Part shown: positions 36,642 through 47,500 of the stretch, piece by piece
Layout of the letters: every line of letters starts with the position of its first letter
How positions within the stretch are numbered: the stretch's first letter is position 1
The notes under the pieces: model-generated
Database searches by the model: none
Told to the model about the DNA's origin: nothing
The model's input: only the letters and a program-made list of their open reading frames with translations
Position numbers and translations under genes: made by a program
Source of the DNA: Lachnospiraceae bacterium XPB1003
GTDB taxonomy: Bacteria; Bacillota; Clostridia; Lachnospirales; Lachnospiraceae
Assembly (NCBI GenBank): GCA_900102065.1
Contig: FMVK01000014.1
Span: 1 to 64,000 of the forward strand
Direction: 5' to 3'
DNA: 64,000 bases

Positions 36642-37337
36642 TTGAAGATGGGATTAAAACGGCTGACTGAACATATATGGTATATGCCCTATGAAACGGA
36701 GCGGGATCGTCCGAATCTCGGATATGTGAAGGGAAACAATTGGAGCCTGGCGATCGACGCCGGTCATTCCGCAGCGCATACTAAAGAATTCTATGCACTG
36801 TTGGAAAAGGAAAACCTGCCGCTTCCGACTTTAACTGTGCTCACCCACTGGCATTGGGATCATACTTTCGGAATGCATGCCGTAAACGGACTCTGCCTTG
36901 CCAATGAGAAAACAAATAAGTATCTTTGTGAATGGAAAGAAAAGATAGAAAAGAACGGACCGGGAGAGTTCTTTTCTATCAATGAAAGTATAAGAAGGGA
37001 ATACGACGGGAACAGAGAAGTGATAGTAAAACCTGCAGATATGATCTATGCAGGAGAGATCACTCTTGATCTCGGGGGATGTGCTGTCAGAGTCATTCAG
37101 ACAGAAGCACCGCATACAGATGATTCGACTCTTATTTATGTAGATAACGATAGGACATTATTTCTGGGTGATTCCACCTGCGACGATTTTTTCAGAGGTG
37201 AAAAAAGAGCTGACCTTTGTGAGAAGCTGGCCGATACCATTAAGAATGCCGATCCGGAAATATGTGTAGAGGGGCATTGGGTTCCTCTAGATGTGCAGGA
37301 CACATTGAACGATCTCCTGAACGGGTGTTATGCTTAA
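36642..37337 (+). CDS. MBL-fold metallo-hydrolase
   Basis: A 231-residue metallo-beta-lactamase-fold enzyme with metal-binding HWHWDHTFG (the HxHxDH motif), a further His in EAPHTDDSTL, Asp in LFLGDSTCDD, and late His in VEGHW. It resembles small glyoxalase-II-like hydrolases; the substrate is unknown. The start is TTG at 36642 (GGAG 5 nt upstream) or ATG at 36648. It is the third gene behind the SOS-box promoter, 40 nt after the SAP gene. Confidence 0.88.
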   Translation: MKMGLKRLTEHIWYMPYETERDRPNLGYVKGNNWSLAIDAGHSAAHTKEFYALLEKENLPLPTLTVLTHWHWDHTFGMHAVNGLCLANEKTNKYLCEWKEKIEKNGPGEFFSINESIRREYDGNREVIVKPADMIYAGEITLDLGGCAVRVIQTEAPHTDDSTLIYVDNDRTLFLGDSTCDDFFRGEKRADLCEKLADTIKNADPEICVEGHWVPLDVQDTLNDLLNGCYA

Positions 37338-37348
37338 AAACAATACGT

Positions 37349-37360
37349 GAACAAATGTTC
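37349..37360. promoter_or_regulatory. SOS (LexA) box of uvrBA
   Basis: GAACAAATGTTC fits the GAAC-N4-GTTC LexA consensus of Firmicutes. It sits just upstream of the predicted uvrB -35 element. UvrBA is a classic SOS operon, so this site supports the same reading of the identical 12-mer at 35605. Confidence 0.85.
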
Positions 37361-37370
37361 TAAAAATCTA

Positions 37371-37399
37371 TAGACACAGGTCTTATAGAATGGTACACT
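37371..37399 (+). promoter_or_regulatory. Candidate uvrB promoter overlapping an inverted repeat
   Basis: TAGACA (37371-37376), a 17-bp spacer, and TACACT (37394-37399). An inverted repeat with GGTACAC (37392-37398) and GTGTACC (37407-37413) overlaps the -10 and is followed by a T-rich tail. It may be a weak terminator for the upstream operon. Confidence 0.55.
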
Positions 37400-37444
37400 A
37401 CAAAAGGTGTACCGTTCTTGTTTTATGGAGATTCTTAAAAGAAA

Positions 37445-39496
37445 ATGAATTTCGAATTACATTCAGATTACAAACCCACAGGCGATCAGCCGCAGGCTAT
37501 AGATAAACTTGTAGAAGGTTTCAAAGCAGGCAATCAGTTTGAAACTCTGCTTGGTGTTACCGGTTCCGGTAAGACTTTTACGATGGCAAATATCATCGCA
37601 AAGCTCAACAAGCCTACACTTGTTATCGCTCACAATAAGACTCTGGCAGCTCAGCTCTACAGTGAGTTCAAGGATTTCTTTCCGAATAACGCTGTGGAAT
37701 ATTTTGTATCCTACTATGATTATTATCAGCCGGAGGCTTATGTTCCTTCCACGGATACCTATATAGAGAAGGATTCTGCCATAAATGATGAGATAGATAA
37801 GCTCAGACTTTCCGCAACAGCATCTCTCACAGAGAGGAAAGATGTTATCGTGGTATCCAGCGTCTCATGCATCTATGGTCTGGGAAGTCCCGAGGAATAT
37901 GAAGGCATGGTAGTTAATCTCCGTCCGGGTATGAGGAAAGACAGAGATGAAGTAATGCGTGAGCTGGTCGGTATCAGATATGAGAGGAATGATCTGGATC
38001 TTAACCGTGCCTGCTTCAGAGTCCACGGTGATGTGCTGGAGATCAATCCGGCTGAAGGCGGAGATAAGATATTAAGAGTTGAATTTTTCGGCGATGAGAT
38101 AGACCGCATCACTCAGATCGATGCCATCAGCAGAAAAGCCATATGTACGCTGGAACATATAAGTATCTTCCCCGCATCCCACTATGTAGTCTCAATGGAT
38201 AAGATGGAAGATGCCTGCAAGGCCATAGAGGCGGAAGCAAGGGAGCGTGTGGAATTCTTCAGGAAGAATGACAAGCTCATAGAAGCCCAGAGGATATTCG
38301 AGAGAACAAGCTTCGATGTGGAGATGCTCAGAGAGACCGGCGTATGCTCCGGAATCGAGAATTATACAAGACACTTAAACGGATTGAAGCCGGGAGAGCC
38401 GCCTTATTGTCTGTTTGATTTCTTTAAGGATGACTTCCTGATCATCGTGGATGAATCGCATATGACAATACCGCAGATAGGCGGAATGTATGCGGGAGAC
38501 AGGTCGCGAAAGAGCACCCTTGTGGATTACGGATTCAGGCTTCCTTCGGCACTGGATAACAGGCCGCTCAATTTCAAGGAATTCGAATCACGGATAGACC
38601 AGATGTTATTCGTATCGGCGACACCGGCTAAGTACGAAGAAGAACATGAGCTTCTCAGGGCCGAGCAGATCATAAGACCTACAGGCTTGCTTGATCCCGA
38701 GATCGATGTTCGTCCTGTGGAGGGACAGATCGATGATCTGCTTGGGGAGATCAGGAAAGAGACTGCGAAAAAGCATAAGGTAATGATAACCACTCTTACA
38801 AAGAGAATGGCAGAAGATCTTTCGGACTATCTCCATGATGTGGGTGTGCGTGTAAAATACCTGCATTCGGATATAGATACCCTGGAGAGATCCCAGATAA
38901 TAAGAGACCTTAGACTTGATGTATTTGATGTTCTTGTAGGTATCAATCTGTTAAGAGAGGGACTGGATATCCCGGAAGTGACACTGGTTGCTATCCTGGA
39001 TGCCGACAAGGAAGGTTTCCTTCGTTCCGCAACATCCCTCATCCAGACTGTGGGAAGAGCGGCAAGAAATTCCGAAGGCCATGTCATCATGTATGCCGAT
39101 ACCATCACGGATTCCATGAGGATCTGTATCGATGAGACCAACAGAAGACGTGCCATCCAGATGAAATACAATGAGGAGCATAATATCACTCCCACGACTA
39201 TCAAGAAGGCGGTAAGGGATCTGATCGCGGTAAGCAAAGCGATAGAATCCACCAAGGCGACTCTTGAGAAAGATCCCGAATCCATGAGTGATGAAGAACT
39301 TGATAAGATGATCGCCAAGACGGAGAAGGAGATGCGCAGGGCTGCGGCAGATCTTAATTTTGAGAGCGCGGCGGAGCTCAGAGATCAGCTGTTGGAACTT
39401 AAATCATACAGAGAGAGATCCGGCGGATATAAAGAAAAATATGCATCGGGAAGAAAGCCCGGCAGCAGGAATAAGAGAAGCGAGAAACACAGCTAG
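37445..39496 (+). CDS. uvrB: Excinuclease ABC subunit B
   Basis: The damage-verifying helicase-like subunit of nucleotide excision repair. The 683-residue length is normal. Walker A is [13 protein letters not shown], the beta-hairpin is [20 protein letters not shown], and the DEXH motif is [14 protein letters not shown]. Further motifs are [14 protein letters not shown] and QTVGRAARN. The C-terminal UvrC-binding helix pair includes [19 protein letters not shown]. It is probably SOS-induced. uvrA follows after 17 nt. Confidence 0.98.
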   Translation: MNFELHSDYKPTGDQPQAIDKLVEGFKAGNQFETLLGVTGSGKTFTMANIIAKLNKPTLVIAHNKTLAAQLYSEFKDFFPNNAVEYFVSYYDYYQPEAYVPSTDTYIEKDSAINDEIDKLRLSATASLTERKDVIVVSSVSCIYGLGSPEEYEGMVVNLRPGMRKDRDEVMRELVGIRYERNDLDLNRACFRVHGDVLEINPAEGGDKILRVEFFGDEIDRITQIDAISRKAICTLEHISIFPASHYVVSMDKMEDACKAIEAEARERVEFFRKNDKLIEAQRIFERTSFDVEMLRETGVCSGIENYTRHLNGLKPGEPPYCLFDFFKDDFLIIVDESHMTIPQIGGMYAGDRSRKSTLVDYGFRLPSALDNRPLNFKEFESRIDQMLFVSATPAKYEEEHELLRAEQIIRPTGLLDPEIDVRPVEGQIDDLLGEIRKETAKKHKVMITTLTKRMAEDLSDYLHDVGVRVKYLHSDIDTLERSQIIRDLRLDVFDVLVGINLLREGLDIPEVTLVAILDADKEGFLRSATSLIQTVGRAARNSEGHVIMYADTITDSMRICIDETNRRRAIQMKYNEEHNITPTTIKKAVRDLIAVSKAIESTKATLEKDPESMSDEELDKMIAKTEKEMRRAAADLNFESAAELRDQLLELKSYRERSGGYKEKYASGRKPGSRNKRSEKHS

Positions 39497-39513
39497 AGTT
39501 TACGGAGTTTGAA

Positions 39514-42405
39514 ATGGCAGAAAAGATAAAAGAATCTGAAGCGGTCAAAGCACTTAAGATGCTTCCGCCTTCACAGACTATAAGGATAACGGGAGCAAGA
39601 GAACACAATCTCAAAGATGTGGATCTGGTGATACCAAGAGATAAGTTTGTTGTATTCACAGGACTGTCCGGATCGGGCAAGTCTTCTCTTGCATTTGATA
39701 CTATCTATGCGGAAGGTCAGAGACGATATATGGAATCGCTGTCTTCCTATGCAAGACAGTTCCTCGGACAGATGGAAAAACCTGCTGTCGACAAGATAGA
39801 AGGATTAAGTCCGGCCATAAGCATAGATCAGAAGTCTACCAATAAGAATCCCCGTTCTACAGTGGGAACCGTTACGGAGATATATGATTACTTACGACTC
39901 TTATATGCAAGAGCCGGTATCCCTCATTGTCCGCAGTGCGGAAAGCCTATCATGAAACAGACTGTCGATCAGATGGTGGATCAGATCATGGAGCTCCCGG
40001 AGGGCAGCAGAATACAGGTTCTCGCTCCTGTAGTCCGCGGTAAGAAGGGACGACATGAGAAAGTCCTGGAGCAGATGAGAAAGAGCGGCTATGTTCGTGC
40101 CGAGATCGACGGAAGTCTGTATGAACTCGAAGAGGATATCGCTCTCGATAAGAATATCAAGCATACCATCGAAGTGGTTGTGGACAGACTTGTTATCAAA
40201 GAGGGCATAGAGAAGCGCCTTGCTGATTCAATAGAAAATGTTATCGGCATTGCCGAAGGCCTGGTGGTGATCGAAGTAGTAGCCCGCGACGGAGAAGGGG
40301 AAAATAAGAGACTTAATTTCAGCCAGTCCTTTTCATGTCCTGATTGCGGGATAAGCGTAGATGAGATAGAACCCAGAACTTTCTCTTTCAATAATCCCTT
40401 TGGAGCCTGCCCCAACTGTGCGGGACTCGGTATCAGGATGGAATTCACGGAAGAGTCAATGATACCCGATCCTGAGAGATCCATTAATGAAGGCTGCATA
40501 GCTGTCATGGGATGGCAGTCGGCCAATCAGGAAGGAAGCTTTACCAATGCTTTACTGCAGGCACTGGTCAAGAAATTCAAATTCGATCTTGATACACCCT
40601 GGTGTGAGCTGCCGGATAAGATACGCACGTTACTTCTCTACGGAACGGACAAGGAAGTGGATGTCCACTATCAGGGACAGAGAGGATACGGTGTTTATCC
40701 CATCGCTTTTGAAGGCCTTATTAAAAACGTGGAAAGAAGATACAGGGAGACATATTCCGAGAACTCCAAAGCCGAGTATGAGAAATATATGTCCATCGAG
40801 CCCTGCAGCGTATGCCACGGACAGAGGTTAAAGCCGGAAGCTCTTGCTGTGACCATATCTGATAAGAATATTTTCGAGATGACTTCCATGCCCATAGGTG
40901 AACTGGGAAGATTTCTTGAAGCTATGAAGCTTACAAAGCAGCAGCATCTCATTGGTGATCAGGTCATAAAGGAGATCAGAGCGAGAGTAGGATTCCTTAA
41001 CGAAGTGGGACTGGATTATCTTACTCTTTCAAGAGCCACAGCCACATTGTCGGGTGGAGAGGCACAGCGTATAAGGCTTGCCACACAGATAGGTTCGGGA
41101 CTTGTGGGAGTGTGCTATATACTTGATGAGCCCAGCATAGGACTTCATCAGAGAGATAATGAAAAACTCTTAGGTGCTCTTAAAGGACTGAGAGATCTGG
41201 GAAATACTCTGATCGTGGTAGAGCATGATGAAGATACCATGCGTCAGGCGGACTTCCTTGTGGATGTGGGACCGGGAGCCGGAGAGCACGGCGGACGTAT
41301 CGTTGCTGCAGGAACAGTGGATGATATCATCTCAAATAAGGAATCCATAACGGGACAATATCTCTCCGGAAGGAAGAAGATAGATGTACCTGTGACCAGA
41401 AGAGAGCCCAGAGGTAAGCTTACCATCAAAGGTGCAACCGAGCACAATCTCAAGAATATAGATGTTGATATTCCCATCGGGATATTTACCTGCGTGACCG
41501 GTGTATCCGGTTCGGGAAAATCTTCGCTTATAAATGAGATTTTATATAAGTCTTTGGCAAGGAACTTAAACAGAGCTTATGCGGTTCCCGGCAAGCATAA
41601 GAAGATAAGCGGAATGGAACAGCTCGACAAGGTAATAGCCATCGATCAGACCCCCATCGGAAGGACGCCAAGATCCAACCCCGCAACATATACCGGAGTC
41701 TTTGACATGATCAGGGATCTTTTTGCGGCTACTCCCGATGCAAAGGCCAAGGGATACAAGAAGGGACGCTTTTCATTTAATGTGAAGGGCGGAAGATGCG
41801 AAGCCTGCAGCGGTGACGGAATAGTTAAGATAGAGATGCACTTCCTTCCCGATGTATATGTTCCCTGCGAAGTCTGCAACGGAAAGCGCTACAACAGGGA
41901 AACACTGGATGTGCTTTATAAGGGAAAGAATATATTCGAAGTCCTTGATATGACAGTGGAGGAAGCACTGGAATTCTTCAAGTCTGTTCCTTCCATAAAA
42001 AATAAGATACAGACGCTCTATGATGTGGGACTCTCTTATATCAAGCTGGGACAGCCTTCAACCGAGCTTTCCGGCGGTGAGGCTCAGCGTATCAAGCTTG
42101 CAACGGAACTGTCCAAACGCAGTACCGGCAAGACTATCTATATCCTTGATGAGCCTACGACAGGTCTTCATTTTGAAGACGTCCGCAAGCTTATAGGTAT
42201 ACTGCAGAAGCTTACGGATAATGGAAATACTGTTGTTGTGATCGAGCACAATCTCGATGTCATCAAGACTGCGGATCATATAATAGATATGGGACCGGAA
42301 GGCGGCGACGGCGGCGGAACCGTTATTGCACAGGGAACACCGGAAGAAGTTGCAAAGATAAAGCAATCCTACACGGGACAGTTTTTGAAGAAGATATTAA
42401 AATAA
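39514..42405 (+). CDS. uvrA: Excinuclease ABC subunit A
   Basis: The damage-recognition ATPase of nucleotide excision repair, 963 residues. Two ABC modules have Walker [13 protein letters not shown] and [11 protein letters not shown], and signatures [12 protein letters not shown] and [12 protein letters not shown]. Zinc-binding CxxC pairs appear in CPQCG, CPDCG/CPNC, and the CEAC...CEVC insertion. It forms an operon with uvrB. Confidence 0.98.
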   Translation: MAEKIKESEAVKALKMLPPSQTIRITGAREHNLKDVDLVIPRDKFVVFTGLSGSGKSSLAFDTIYAEGQRRYMESLSSYARQFLGQMEKPAVDKIEGLSPAISIDQKSTNKNPRSTVGTVTEIYDYLRLLYARAGIPHCPQCGKPIMKQTVDQMVDQIMELPEGSRIQVLAPVVRGKKGRHEKVLEQMRKSGYVRAEIDGSLYELEEDIALDKNIKHTIEVVVDRLVIKEGIEKRLADSIENVIGIAEGLVVIEVVARDGEGENKRLNFSQSFSCPDCGISVDEIEPRTFSFNNPFGACPNCAGLGIRMEFTEESMIPDPERSINEGCIAVMGWQSANQEGSFTNALLQALVKKFKFDLDTPWCELPDKIRTLLLYGTDKEVDVHYQGQRGYGVYPIAFEGLIKNVERRYRETYSENSKAEYEKYMSIEPCSVCHGQRLKPEALAVTISDKNIFEMTSMPIGELGRFLEAMKLTKQQHLIGDQVIKEIRARVGFLNEVGLDYLTLSRATATLSGGEAQRIRLATQIGSGLVGVCYILDEPSIGLHQRDNEKLLGALKGLRDLGNTLIVVEHDEDTMRQADFLVDVGPGAGEHGGRIVAAGTVDDIISNKESITGQYLSGRKKIDVPVTRREPRGKLTIKGATEHNLKNIDVDIPIGIFTCVTGVSGSGKSSLINEILYKSLARNLNRAYAVPGKHKKISGMEQLDKVIAIDQTPIGRTPRSNPATYTGVFDMIRDLFAATPDAKAKGYKKGRFSFNVKGGRCEACSGDGIVKIEMHFLPDVYVPCEVCNGKRYNRETLDVLYKGKNIFEVLDMTVEEALEFFKSVPSIKNKIQTLYDVGLSYIKLGQPSTELSGGEAQRIKLATELSKRSTGKTIYILDEPTTGLHFEDVRKLIGILQKLTDNGNTVVVIEHNLDVIKTADHIIDMGPEGGDGGGTVIAQGTPEEVAKIKQSYTGQFLKKILK

Positions 42406-42491
42406 GTTTAAAATTGACATTAAAAGGTCCCTGAGAGAAGCTGAAAAGTTGCGAAAATAGTTTAAATTAGATTTAAGAGTGATTTATTTAG

Positions 42492-43184
42492 ATGGCAGAG
42501 AGTTATGAATTTCGCCCGATAGCACATATCCATACGGGATTTCCGGAAAAGTTCGGGATTCCGAGACAGAGCCTTTTAGTCCCCGATGCAAAAGGGAAGA
42601 TCATATTCGAACCCGAATTCAGGCATCCGGATATATTAAGAGGGCTGGAAGGTTTTGATTATCTGTGGATAAGTTTTGTTTTTTCGGAGAATGTCAGAAC
42701 AAAGTGGAATGCTACCGTCACACCGCCCAAACTGGGGGGCAGGGAGAGAAAAGGTGTTTTTGCCACCAGATCCCCCTTCAGACCCAATCCCCTGGGATTA
42801 TCATGTGTGAAGCTTGAGGGCGTGACCTACGAAGAAAAATACGGTAATGTCATAAACGTATCGGGAGTGGATATGCTGGACGGAACCCCCATCCTGGATA
42901 TCAAGCCTTATATCGCCTATGCCGATGCACATCCCGAAGCAAGAGCGGGATTCGTGGAAGATACGAGAGGCGAGATGGAGGTCGTGATCCCGAACGAACT
43001 GCAGGCGCTGATCCCGGAAGATGACAGGAGGACAGTGCATGATCTGTTAAAGCAGGATCCAAGGACAGCATTTATCCATGATGATGACAGGATCTGGGGA
43101 GTAACCTATAAAAATATGAATATACGATTTAAAGCCCGGGACGGAGTGATCACAGTCTGCGGAATTGAACCCATCCTTGCATAA
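42492..43184 (+). CDS. trmO: tRNA (N6-threonylcarbamoyladenosine37-N6)-methyltransferase
   Basis: A 230-residue TsaA/TrmO protein that methylates t6A37 of tRNA-Thr using SAM. It has FRPIAHIHTGFPEKFGIPRQ, GFDYLWISFVF, GVFATRSPFRPNPLGLS and MLDGTPILDIKPY, all typical of the family. The C-terminal extension (~160-230) matches the E. coli-type form. The stop codon lies inside a terminator hairpin. Confidence 0.94.
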   Translation: MAESYEFRPIAHIHTGFPEKFGIPRQSLLVPDAKGKIIFEPEFRHPDILRGLEGFDYLWISFVFSENVRTKWNATVTPPKLGGRERKGVFATRSPFRPNPLGLSCVKLEGVTYEEKYGNVINVSGVDMLDGTPILDIKPYIAYADAHPEARAGFVEDTRGEMEVVIPNELQALIPEDDRRTVHDLLKQDPRTAFIHDDDRIWGVTYKNMNIRFKARDGVITVCGIEPILA

Positions 43185-43201
43185 GGATGGGTTATTGTTT
43201 T
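43168..43201 (+). terminator. Terminator overlapping the trmO stop codon
   Basis: A perfect 11-bp stem AACCCATCCTT/AAGGATGGGTT with loop GCAT, then ATTGTTTT. The TAA stop spans the loop and the descending arm, so the final codons are coding and structural at once. Confidence 0.82.
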
Positions 43202-43295
43202 AATCGGGCCTGATTTATGATACAATTGTTACGGATGTTAGGCACTTGTCCTAACGTGATATATATTCGGGGATTACACTTTAGGGTAGATTGAT

Positions 43296-44372
43296 ATGCC
43301 AGCGTATCATTTACAGACGATATTACAATTAAATTTTCTTCCGTTGATGGTAATCATTTTTCTTTTCGTATTTCTTATCATCAACAATCGTTTTGAACAT
43401 GAGCTTACAGTTAAGTTCTGGCCGATGCTGGTCATGCTCTTGGCTCTTGTTGTCTTCGACAATATCGATTATTTCGAATTTGACAGGAAAAATAAGGGAT
43501 TATTTCATGTCTTTGCGGCATTCATGGGATACAACCTGAGGATATTTATCCTTTACAGGCTTGTTGTCATTGTAATGAGAGATATGCCCTTTAAGAAAAA
43601 GAAGATCTTTATGGCGCCTGCCATTATCAACCTGGGCATAACATTCACGGCTTTTTTTACAAAGCTTGTCTTCTGGTATGGGCCGGACGGCTCAATAATG
43701 AGAGGACCTTTGGCTTATACACCTCATTTTACGCTTCTTTTGTACATGCTCATCTGTGCATGGCTGTCGATCATTTTCATCAGACAGGGAAATTCCGAAG
43801 AAGCAACCATAGTTATAGTGGAGTCGATACTCGCCATACTGGGCACTTTTGTGGAGTTTAAGTTCGGCCTCAGAGGAATCCTGATAGGTGTCATCTCCAT
43901 GAATATCACCTTCTATTATTTGTATATCCATTTAAGATACTTCCGTTATGATGTCCTCACCGGAGCATACAATCGTAACAGTTTCTTCGCAGATGCCCAG
44001 AAGTATGCCGACAACATAACATATATCTACAGTATCGACGTAAACAATCTTAAGAAAGTTAATGATACGCAAGGTCATCAGGCAGGTGATAAGATAATCA
44101 GAGGAACTGCGTTGGTGATCCGTTCCATACTCCCCGCCAACTGCTATCTGTACAGAGTGGGCGGAGATGAATTCTGTGTATTATGTACCGATATCTCCAG
44201 AGAGAATGTAGCTCTGTTCACCAACAGATTACGTCAGCAGCAGCAGGCATCCGAATTCTCATTCGCAATTGGTTTTCATGATTGGCATAAGGATTTCGAG
44301 ACTACGTATGCAGAGGCTGATAAAGCCATGTATGCTGACAAGATACGTATGAAAGCGGGCAGGACAGATTAG
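43296..44372 (+). CDS. Multi-pass membrane diguanylate cyclase
   Basis: A 358-residue protein. Six or seven hydrophobic helices (~10-205) form a membrane sensor. A GGDEF domain (~215-355) follows with DVNNLKKVNDTQGHQAGDK and VGGDEFCVLC. It produces cyclic di-GMP in response to an unknown membrane signal. Its sensor differs from that of the cyclase at 31897. No EAL partner is in the window. Confidence 0.9.
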   Translation: MPAYHLQTILQLNFLPLMVIIFLFVFLIINNRFEHELTVKFWPMLVMLLALVVFDNIDYFEFDRKNKGLFHVFAAFMGYNLRIFILYRLVVIVMRDMPFKKKKIFMAPAIINLGITFTAFFTKLVFWYGPDGSIMRGPLAYTPHFTLLLYMLICAWLSIIFIRQGNSEEATIVIVESILAILGTFVEFKFGLRGILIGVISMNITFYYLYIHLRYFRYDVLTGAYNRNSFFADAQKYADNITYIYSIDVNNLKKVNDTQGHQAGDKIIRGTALVIRSILPANCYLYRVGGDEFCVLCTDISRENVALFTNRLRQQQQASEFSFAIGFHDWHKDFETTYAEADKAMYADKIRMKAGRTD

Positions 44373-44418
44373 AAAATGAATATCCATTAAGATCAATTAC
44401 GGAAAAAGATCAATAGAA

Positions 44419-44547
44419 TTCAGACAGAAATTCAAAAGGAAATTCCGGAGCGGTTCGACAATAATTCAAAAAGAAATTCAGATAGAAATTCAGATAGAAG
44501 TCCGATAATAATTCAAACAAAAATTCAGATAGAAGTTCACATATAAG
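44419..44547 (+). repeat. Eleven degenerate 11-12-nt tandem repeats
   Basis: Eleven consecutive units begin at 44419, 44431, 44443, 44454, 44465, 44477, 44489, 44501, 44512, 44524 and 44536. The best units read TTCAGATAGAAA/G (44477, 44489, 44524). Others vary, such as TTCAAAAAGAAA and TTCAAACAAAAA. The array fills the gap between the cyclase stop and the helicase start and ends ~35 bp before the ATG. It is not an open frame. Confidence 0.8.
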
Positions 44548-44582
44548 TTATATTCCGGATTATATAGAAAGGAAATTGTGAT

Positions 44583-47500
44583 ATGGCAGAATTTGAAAGA
44601 ATAGGAATCGCTATAGATGCGAGACCTGTTCTTAATTTTTCGATGCAGCAAAATTACATATCTCTGATCAAAAATGTGAGGCTGACCAATACGGGAGATA
44701 CCGTTGTTGAGAACCTCACGTTTGTGATCAAAGCAGATCCTGCTTTCGCTTCCGATTACAGGGAACTGGTGGACAGGATCAATCCCAAAGAAAGCATAGA
44801 TATCAACCCTGTAAAGCTGGATCTTTCGACAGAATATCTCTTTTCTCTGACCGAGAGGACGGAAGGGATACTTACGGCGGAGGTTTATGTACAAGAGACT
44901 TCGAATGAGGGGCTCACGGAAGAGAAATGTATCGGAAGGACCACCGTCTCGGTAGGCCTCCTTTCCCAGGGACAGTGGACCGGAGCAGGTATCATGCCGG
45001 AACTGTTAGCTTCATTTGTGATGCCGAATATCCCTCAGGTTGCGGAGATACTTAATGATGCTATCCGGTATCTGAGAAAATGGAATGCGGATCCTGCTTT
45101 TACGGCATATCAGACGGACAATCCGGATAACGTAAAAAAACAGATGGCTGCCATATTCGCTGCTATCTGCGACAGACAAATAAACTATATCGTTGCACCC
45201 GCAAGCTTTGAAGAAGCGGGACAGAGAATAAGGCTTTCTCATGAAGTCCTGGAAAAAAAGCAGGGAAACTGTATTGATATGACCCTGCTTTATTCGTCAT
45301 GCCTTGAAGCTGCGGGATTGCGTCCTATCATAGTCTTGCTCAAAGGACATGCTTTTGTGGGATGCTGGCTGCAGGAGGACGGATTCGCGGATTGTGTGAT
45401 CGATGACGTTTCCGCATTGGAGAAAAGGACTGCATCAGGTGCTGAGGAGATACTTATTGTGGAATGCACCTGCATGAATACCGGGAACGTGACGGATTTC
45501 GACAGTGCGGTGAAAATGGCACTCTCAAAGATTAAGGAAGAAGGAAGCTTTGAGATGCTGATCGATATCAAGAGAAGCCGCGCAAGCGGTATCAGACCTA
45601 TGCCTGCGGACAAACAGATGCTGGAAGCTGCTATGAAGGAAGGTTTTGGCGGAGGCAGGGAGTACGGAAGAGATGATATAAAGGATGCTTCGGCAATGCC
45701 TTCTTCTCTGGACAGATCTTTGGCGCAGCGCGAAGGCGGTATTGATAATAACGATTCGGGAAGGAGTCTTACAAGGCAGCAGATATGGGAGAGGAAGCTT
45801 CTTGATTTCAGCCTGAGGAATGCACTCCTTAATTTCAGATCGACAGGATCGACGGTCCAGCTTTTGGTAACGGAACCGGGGACATTGGAAGACATGCTCT
45901 CCGACGGAAAAGATATATCTATATATGAACTTCCGGAGGAATTAAAGACAGGGCTTCGGGATGAGAAGATAGTTTTCCTTGAACAGGGTGAGAGCACATA
46001 TGAGACACTTTCAAAAGAAGAACTGAGTCACGGGAGAGTCAGGACATTCCTGGATAAAGAAGATCTTATTTCATCATTAAAAAAACTGCAGCGTGCGGCA
46101 AAAGTAAGTCTTGAAGAAAACGGCGCCAATACACTTTTTCTTGCCATGGGTTTTCTTCGCTGGTATGAGACCGAGATCTCGGAGAAACCGAGGTTTGCAC
46201 CGTTAGTTCTCGTACCTGTGGATCTGGTAAAGAGCGTACGCGGCGGCGGTTATATCCTCCGCACAAGGAATGAAGAAAGTCAGATCAACATCACACTGCT
46301 TGAGTATTTAAGACAGGATCATGGCGTGGCGATAAACGGTCTGGATCCGATCCCCGAAGATGAGCACGGTATCGATCTTCCTCTTGTATTGCAGACGATC
46401 CGCAAGGCTATCATGGAGAAAAAGAGATGGAATGTGGAGAATCTCACTTTCCTGGGACTGTTTTCTTTCGGTCAGTTTGTCATGTGGAATGATCTGCGCA
46501 ACAGAAGCGAAGAACTGAAGATCAGTAAAGTCGTAAGCAGTCTCATGGAAGGCAGGATGAACTGGGAAGCAGGGGACTTCGATATTGATACGGAGACTCT
46601 GGATGAACTGCTTTTGCCTGAGGAGAATGCCATACCTTTGTCAGCCGACTCATCACAGCTGGCAGCAATAGCAGCGGCTGCAGGAGGTCAGAGCTTTGTG
46701 CTTCACGGCCCACCCGGAACAGGAAAGTCACAGACCATTACAAATATGATCGCCAATGCTCTCTATAACGGAAAGTCTGTGCTTTTTGTCGCAGAGAAAA
46801 TGGCGGCTCTTTCCGTTGTTCAGAAGAGACTTGAAAAGATTGGATTAGGTCCCTTCTCACTGGAACTCCATTCCAATAAAGCCGGAAAGAATTCTGTCCT
46901 TGGTCAGCTTGAAAAGACTCTTGAAGTGGGAAGAAGGCAGGAACCTGAAGAATATAAGATACAGGCTTCCAGACTATTGGAAGCAAGGAAGGAACTGGAC
47001 AGTGTCATATCCGAGATACATAAGAGGAGACATTTTGGCGGTTCTCTTTATGATGCGATAACGGAATATGAAACCAAAAAAGATTTTAAGGATAAGATAA
47101 AGATTTCTGACAGCCCCGCGACGGATTTTTCCGCGGATACGGTCTCACCCGAAATGCGGATCAGGTATCGTGAACTCATAGAAGATTATTCCCATGCGGC
47201 AAAGCCCATAGGCGACTATTCTTCCGATCCCTTAAGGGAAGTGGGCAGAAGTGATTATTCCATTGAGCTTAAGGACAGACTGAAGGAGGAATGGACTAAT
47301 ACTGCGGCGGAGTGCAGAGAAGCGCAACGCTCTGCGGATACCCTCATGAACAGCATGGGATTATCTGCGGGAAAAGATCTTAAGGGCTTAAAGCTTCTGT
47401 GCAGGATGGCTGAGCTTAAGACGGACGGTGTGCCTTCGCTGTATGCGCTGGCTTCGGCAGAGGGATATGAGATAGTAAGAAAGAATGTTCAGGATCTTGC

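Noticed and set aside
37389-37416. Strong terminator before uvrB
   Set aside because: The inverted repeat is real, but the T tail is interrupted and the repeat overlaps the likely uvrB -10, so it is noted only as a weak element.
44419-44547. CRISPR array
   Set aside because: The units are 11-12 nt, contiguous and degenerate, with no spacers and no cas genes.
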